This document shows positions 60,901 to 64,000 of a DNA stretch of 64,000 nt, piece by piece. Source of the DNA: Betaproteobacteria bacterium (GTDB lineage Bacteria > Pseudomonadota > Gammaproteobacteria > Burkholderiales > Casimicrobiaceae); assembly GCA_004293675.1 (NCBI GenBank), contig READ01000026.1:1-64000 (forward strand), written 5' to 3'. The notes beneath the pieces were generated by a model. That model had not been told where the DNA came from, ran no database searches, and saw only the letters and a list, made by a program, of their open reading frames with translations. Each line of letters opens with the position of its first letter. Position 1 is the first letter of the stretch. Both the position numbers and the translations under genes were made by a program.

Positions 60901-62544
60901 TCACGGTAGATTCATCCCGCATTGCGAAACAAGAAATTTGCGAATGTCGCGCGAGGTGTTGGTGCCCCATTGATCGCGCGTGGCGTTTGCCGGGACGGTG
61001 ATGCCGCCGATCACGGCGCTGCCGGTCATGCCGAGTGCGACGCGGGTGCCAATCAGCATGTCGGTGGTAGCGAGCACTTTGCCGTCACCGTCGATGTCTA
61101 GTGAGCATTGGCGCGCGCTGCTGGGGCCGCCGTTGAGTCGTGCGATGCAGAAGTCGTGGTTGGTTCCGTTATCGCAATAGCCCGCTACGACAATCTTGCC
61201 GTCGGATTGGAGGGCCATACTCGTGAGTCGGTTGGTTCCTGCGCCGAACGAAAGTAGAAGTTTGCCGTCAGCGGGTGACGCGAGTGTGCCGTCGAATGCG
61301 GTGTCGATACCGCCGTCGCTGTGTAGACGAGTCACGCAAAAGCTTGTGCCGCACGTTCCGCCTAGCAAAATCCTGCCGTCGTTTTGCAAAACCATTGACG
61401 TCAAATTGCTAAAACCGTTGATGACGGAAACTCGCACGTTGCCGAGCCCGCCAGAAGCGCTCGATGCGGCACCGTTTCCAAACTCCGTATCGAGGCTGCC
61501 GTTTTCTTTCAGACGCACTGCGATAAATTCCGCGCCGCCTCGTGCCGAACCGATCAGAATCTTTCCGTCTGGCTGCACAGTGACCGCGCGAGGGAAATCG
61601 TCGACGTTAAAGAAGTCAATGATTGCCTTTCCGTTGCCGTTTCCAGCGGGACCAATGAAGCTTGAGTCGAGCCTTCCGTTTGAGCTGAGTCGGACAACGC
61701 AGATGTCCGGAAAAATAGGTTGTTCGTAACACGTCCCGGCGATTACGATCCGGCCATTGCTCTGGATTGCAACCGCATTCGCAACTTCGTCGCGGTTGGC
61801 GCTTTGACCGACCAGTCCGAATAAGAACCTCCCGTCCGCTGGCGGGTTGCCGACGAGTCCGTCAAAGTTCGTGTCGAATGAACCGTCCGCATTCAATCGA
61901 GCAATGCAATACCGAGAACGAAACGTACCGCTCACATCAACCTTGCAGGATCCGACGACGATGATCCGACCGTCGGCCTGTAGCGCCATCGCCTCGGCTA
62001 CGTCGTCATCGGCACCGATCGTGATTCGAAACCGTCCGGCACCGGTTCCGTTTGGCCCGACAAAGCTCGGATCGAATGAGCCGTTCGGATTGAGGCGAGC
62101 CAGACAGAATTTGTTGTCGCAGGTGCCGAGCGCGAGGATCTTCTGATCGGGCTGGATGACAAGTGCGCGTACCTCATTGCTAAAGGCGTTGACGAGGAAG
62201 GTGAACTTGCCATTGCCCGCCGTCGCATTGGGTCCGTCGAACGTATCATCGAGCGTGCCGTCGGCGTTAAATCTTACGAAGCACATTGAGCGAGTCACCC
62301 CCGTCGCGCAACCCCCGGCCATCACAATTTTTCCGTCGGCCTGTATCGCCGTCGCATACGCCTTGTCGTCACCCGTGCCAACGGCAAACGATGGAATCAC
62401 GCCATTGCCCGATGCAAAGCCGGGGAATGGCGTCGTATCGAGGCTACCTGGCACTTGCGCGTAGGCGAACGAAGCTGTCAGCAAGAGTGCGGACACCGCA
62501 CTCGCAAAACGCGCCGTCGTGCGATGTAGCGCGCGCTTCGCCAT
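60901..62544 (-). CDS. Delta-60 repeat protein with C-terminal dockerin-like module
   Basis: 547 residues with a signal peptide (SAVSALLLTASFAYAQV). About eight repeats of the delta-60 type span residues 30-460. Each has an ALQADGKIVVAG-like strand, then a CLARLNPNGSFDPSF-like strand, as in secreted beta-propeller-like proteins. The C-terminus (about 480-547) has CSLDIDGDGKVLATTDMLIG and ends FLVSQCGMNLP, a Cys-flanked dockerin-like domain. Start ATG 62544 puts the signal peptide at the N-terminus. Exported, extracellular role inferred; function unknown. Confidence 0.75.
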   Translation of the reverse strand: MAKRALHRTTARFASAVSALLLTASFAYAQVPGSLDTTPFPGFASGNGVIPSFAVGTGDDKAYATAIQADGKIVMAGGCATGVTRSMCFVRFNADGTLDDTFDGPNATAGNGKFTFLVNAFSNEVRALVIQPDQKILALGTCDNKFCLARLNPNGSFDPSFVGPNGTGAGRFRITIGADDDVAEAMALQADGRIIVVGSCKVDVSGTFRSRYCIARLNADGSFDTNFDGLVGNPPADGRFLFGLVGQSANRDEVANAVAIQSNGRIVIAGTCYEQPIFPDICVVRLSSNGRLDSSFIGPAGNGNGKAIIDFFNVDDFPRAVTVQPDGKILIGSARGGAEFIAVRLKENGSLDTEFGNGAASSASGGLGNVRVSVINGFSNLTSMVLQNDGRILLGGTCGTSFCVTRLHSDGGIDTAFDGTLASPADGKLLLSFGAGTNRLTSMALQSDGKIVVAGYCDNGTNHDFCIARLNGGPSSARQCSLDIDGDGKVLATTDMLIGTRVALGMTGSAVIGGITVPANATRDQWGTNTSRDIRKFLVSQCGMNLP

Positions 62545-62978
62545 AAGACCTAGATGCGCAACATGAAACACCATTCGACCCCCGAAACAGAAAAGTTCAC
62601 TCAATGCAACAGACGCGAGCGTCGACACGAATTCGCCACGTGCGTTTAACGATCAAGAATGAAGCAAAGCTCGCACGCCGCATAGTCAGCATTTGCTGAC
62701 TGTGAATATCAACAGATGTATTGACTGAGCGCGAGTTAGGTCGCATCGCTACATTCCCGATGTATCCGCGACACGACCGATTCGTAGCTCGCGACGGCGT
62801 GAGAATGAACTGACTGCGCGGATGCGTAGACTCACCATAGGAAACCGCCCGCTCAATTGGTCTGTGCTGAAGTTCGAAAGGCTAAACAGGCTGAGGTCAC
62901 AGCTAAATCACAAAAACCGGATAATCCACGGCAACGTCAATTTCCGATCCCACCCGGTCTGTTCCGTAGCCTTCACCG
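62545..62978. other. 434-base divergent intergenic region
   Basis: Between the delta-60 gene (minus) and the edge gene (plus). Besides the palindrome at 62684-62701, TTGACT at 62721-62726 is a candidate -35 box without a clear -10 partner. No repeats were seen. Confidence 0.4.
62684..62701. promoter_or_regulatory. Operator-like inverted repeat
   Basis: AGTCAGCA, TT, TGCTGACT: perfect 8-bp arms with a two-base centre, a typical size for a dimeric repressor site. It lies in the divergent region between two genes and could control either. The regulator is unknown. Confidence 0.4.
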
Positions 62979-64000
62979 ATGCCAGCCTCCAACGTGACCC
63001 CTTTCCGTCGACCGCTGGCAGCGCCGCACCCGCCGTGGCAGGACGTGCTGCACGACGCCGCAGGCAAGAGCCCAGATGCCGCAGTTGCTTTCGAGCGACT
63101 CGAAGAGGCGTTCGCCGCAGCGAGCGCGCGCGGCGACGCCGTGGCGCAGATGGCGCTCTCTGCGCATGCGATGGCGTTCATGGTCGCCGACTGGAGTCGC
63201 TTTAACGGTTGGCTGGTATGGATCGCTCGCTTTGACGCCGCGAGTCCTCTGCTAGACGACGCGCTCTGCGACACTGAAGTTTCGCTCGCGCGAGCAACCG
63301 GCGAGATGGCCAGCGCGCTGCTGCGCGGTGCGTCGGTTGACACGATGGTGCGGACAGGGACGCAATTGCAGTCGTGCATTGAAGCGCCACCGACTGCGCA
63401 TCAAGCAACGCACACGGCGCTCGCAGCAGCGGTGTTGTTGCCTTTTCTTCAAATGACCAATGCGGTGTCCGACGCGCAGCTATTGCACGCGCGGATGACG
63501 GCCTGTTGGTCGCGCTGGGCCGAGACCAACGACGCAACGCGTTTGTTTGCGCTGCTTTGGCTCGCGGCGTGGGCGCAGCACCTGTACTTTTCCGATCGCG
63601 CGCGTTTGCCGAATGCGATCGAGCAGTTGGATGCCAAGATGGACGCCGCCCAGAAGAGCATCTTGAAGTGCGGTATCAATTTTCGTCGCGCGCGGTTCGC
63701 CACAGATAGCGCGTTGCATGATCGAAACAATGAGCTCGTAGAGCGCGGTTTGCGTGCGATGCTTGACGCAATGCATCCGGATCGCCCAATGGAGCGTGTG
63801 ATTTACAACGCTCAAGCGGCGGCGTTCGCGAGCGCGCGCAGCGATTCGGATGCGGCGTTTGACCATATCAAGCACATCAATCGCGGTTTGGAGGAGGCAG
63901 TTTGCCCGCCAGGCATTGGGTCGACCTATCGAATGAGAGAGGCGACCGTTTACTTTGTGCTGCAGCGCTACGATCTGGCCGCGCAAACGATGGAATCGAT
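62979..64000 (+). CDS. N-terminal part of a helical-repeat protein (cut by window end)
   Basis: A reading frame open from ATG 62979 to the last base (340 codons), with no stop. The product starts MPASNVTPFRRPLAAPHPPW and then consists of alternating Ala/Leu-rich helices (AAVAFERLEEAFAAASARGD; TRLFALLWLAAWAQHLYF). The pattern suggests alpha-solenoid or TPR-like repeats, as in large regulatory ATPases or transcriptional activators. No signal peptide or catalytic motif is visible. The ribosome site is weak, so the start could be further upstream. Function unknown. Confidence 0.6.
   Translation, partial: MPASNVTPFRRPLAAPHPPWQDVLHDAAGKSPDAAVAFERLEEAFAAASARGDAVAQMALSAHAMAFMVADWSRFNGWLVWIARFDAASPLLDDALCDTEVSLARATGEMASALLRGASVDTMVRTGTQLQSCIEAPPTAHQATHTALAAAVLLPFLQMTNAVSDAQLLHARMTACWSRWAETNDATRLFALLWLAAWAQHLYFSDRARLPNAIEQLDAKMDAAQKSILKCGINFRRARFATDSALHDRNNELVERGLRAMLDAMHPDRPMERVIYNAQAAAFASARSDSDAAFDHIKHINRGLEEAVCPPGIGSTYRMREATVYFVLQRYDLAAQTMES

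Noticed and set aside
1-64000. tRNA, rRNA, toxin-antitoxin, restriction or phage genes
   Set aside because: None was recognised on either strand. The only structured non-coding regions are the hairpins and repeats reported.

Overview
The window is one stretch of a betaproteobacterial chromosome, probably a Burkholderiales-like lineage. The evidence is the order of the spc and alpha ribosomal operons, a 207-residue S4, an alpha-subunit RNA polymerase gene between rpsD and rplQ, the lptF/lptG–pepA–holC neighbourhood, and malonyl-CoA synthetase, YdiJ-type oxidase and IPTL-CTERM-like surface proteins. Base composition is moderately GC-rich, except for short AT-rich islands between genes. Identification rests on reading the protein sequences, without database searches.

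Layout: 500-9179 carries rplN to rplQ on the plus strand, closed by a clear intrinsic terminator. 9.5-15.8 kb holds small membrane proteins, a GT-C-like polytopic protein and dnaE. 16-29 kb is an accessory block: a secreted beta-helix protein, then a full oligosaccharide (probably cello-oligosaccharide or beta-glucan) utilisation cluster. That cluster has a TonB receptor, lipoprotein GH5 glucanase, ABC ATPase, GH1 beta-glucosidase, two permeases and a binding protein. It is transcribed away from a LacI-type regulator, and a perfect 14-bp operator palindrome lies between them. 29-44 kb mixes an aminotransferase, an M23 peptidase, a 43-residue Cys-rich protein, a c-type haem/dockerin-like protein, bactofilin, malonyl-CoA synthetase, glyoxalase, Dps, and a divergent YdiJ-like oxidase and serine-glyoxylate-type aminotransferase. 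44-55 kb has a DEAD-box helicase with a structured leader, ispB, rplU-rpmA, lptF-lptG, pepA and holC. 55-64 kb is a set of poorly characterised membrane and secreted repeat proteins, ending in an open reading frame cut by the window edge.

The most striking feature is not a gene. Seven intergenic sites, scattered from 9.3 to 55.4 kb, hold an AT-rich element of exactly 88 bp: a 19-bp arm, a 50-bp core and a 19-bp inverted arm. All 14 arms fit ANGCC-N5-AAATA-N-GGN loosely or closely, while the remaining sequence varies widely. Constant geometry with variable sequence suggests a site whose spacing matters.

Other unusual points are: an L21 protein with a 135-residue C-terminal extension ending in a helix-hairpin-helix-like domain; a 3.7-copy array of 124-bp units built from REP-like inverted pairs; a 270-bp repeat present in opposite orientation at 36.0 and 53.7 kb; a related repeat apparently read through in frame inside the YdiJ-like oxidase; and three exported proteins sharing a Cys-flanked dockerin-like module.
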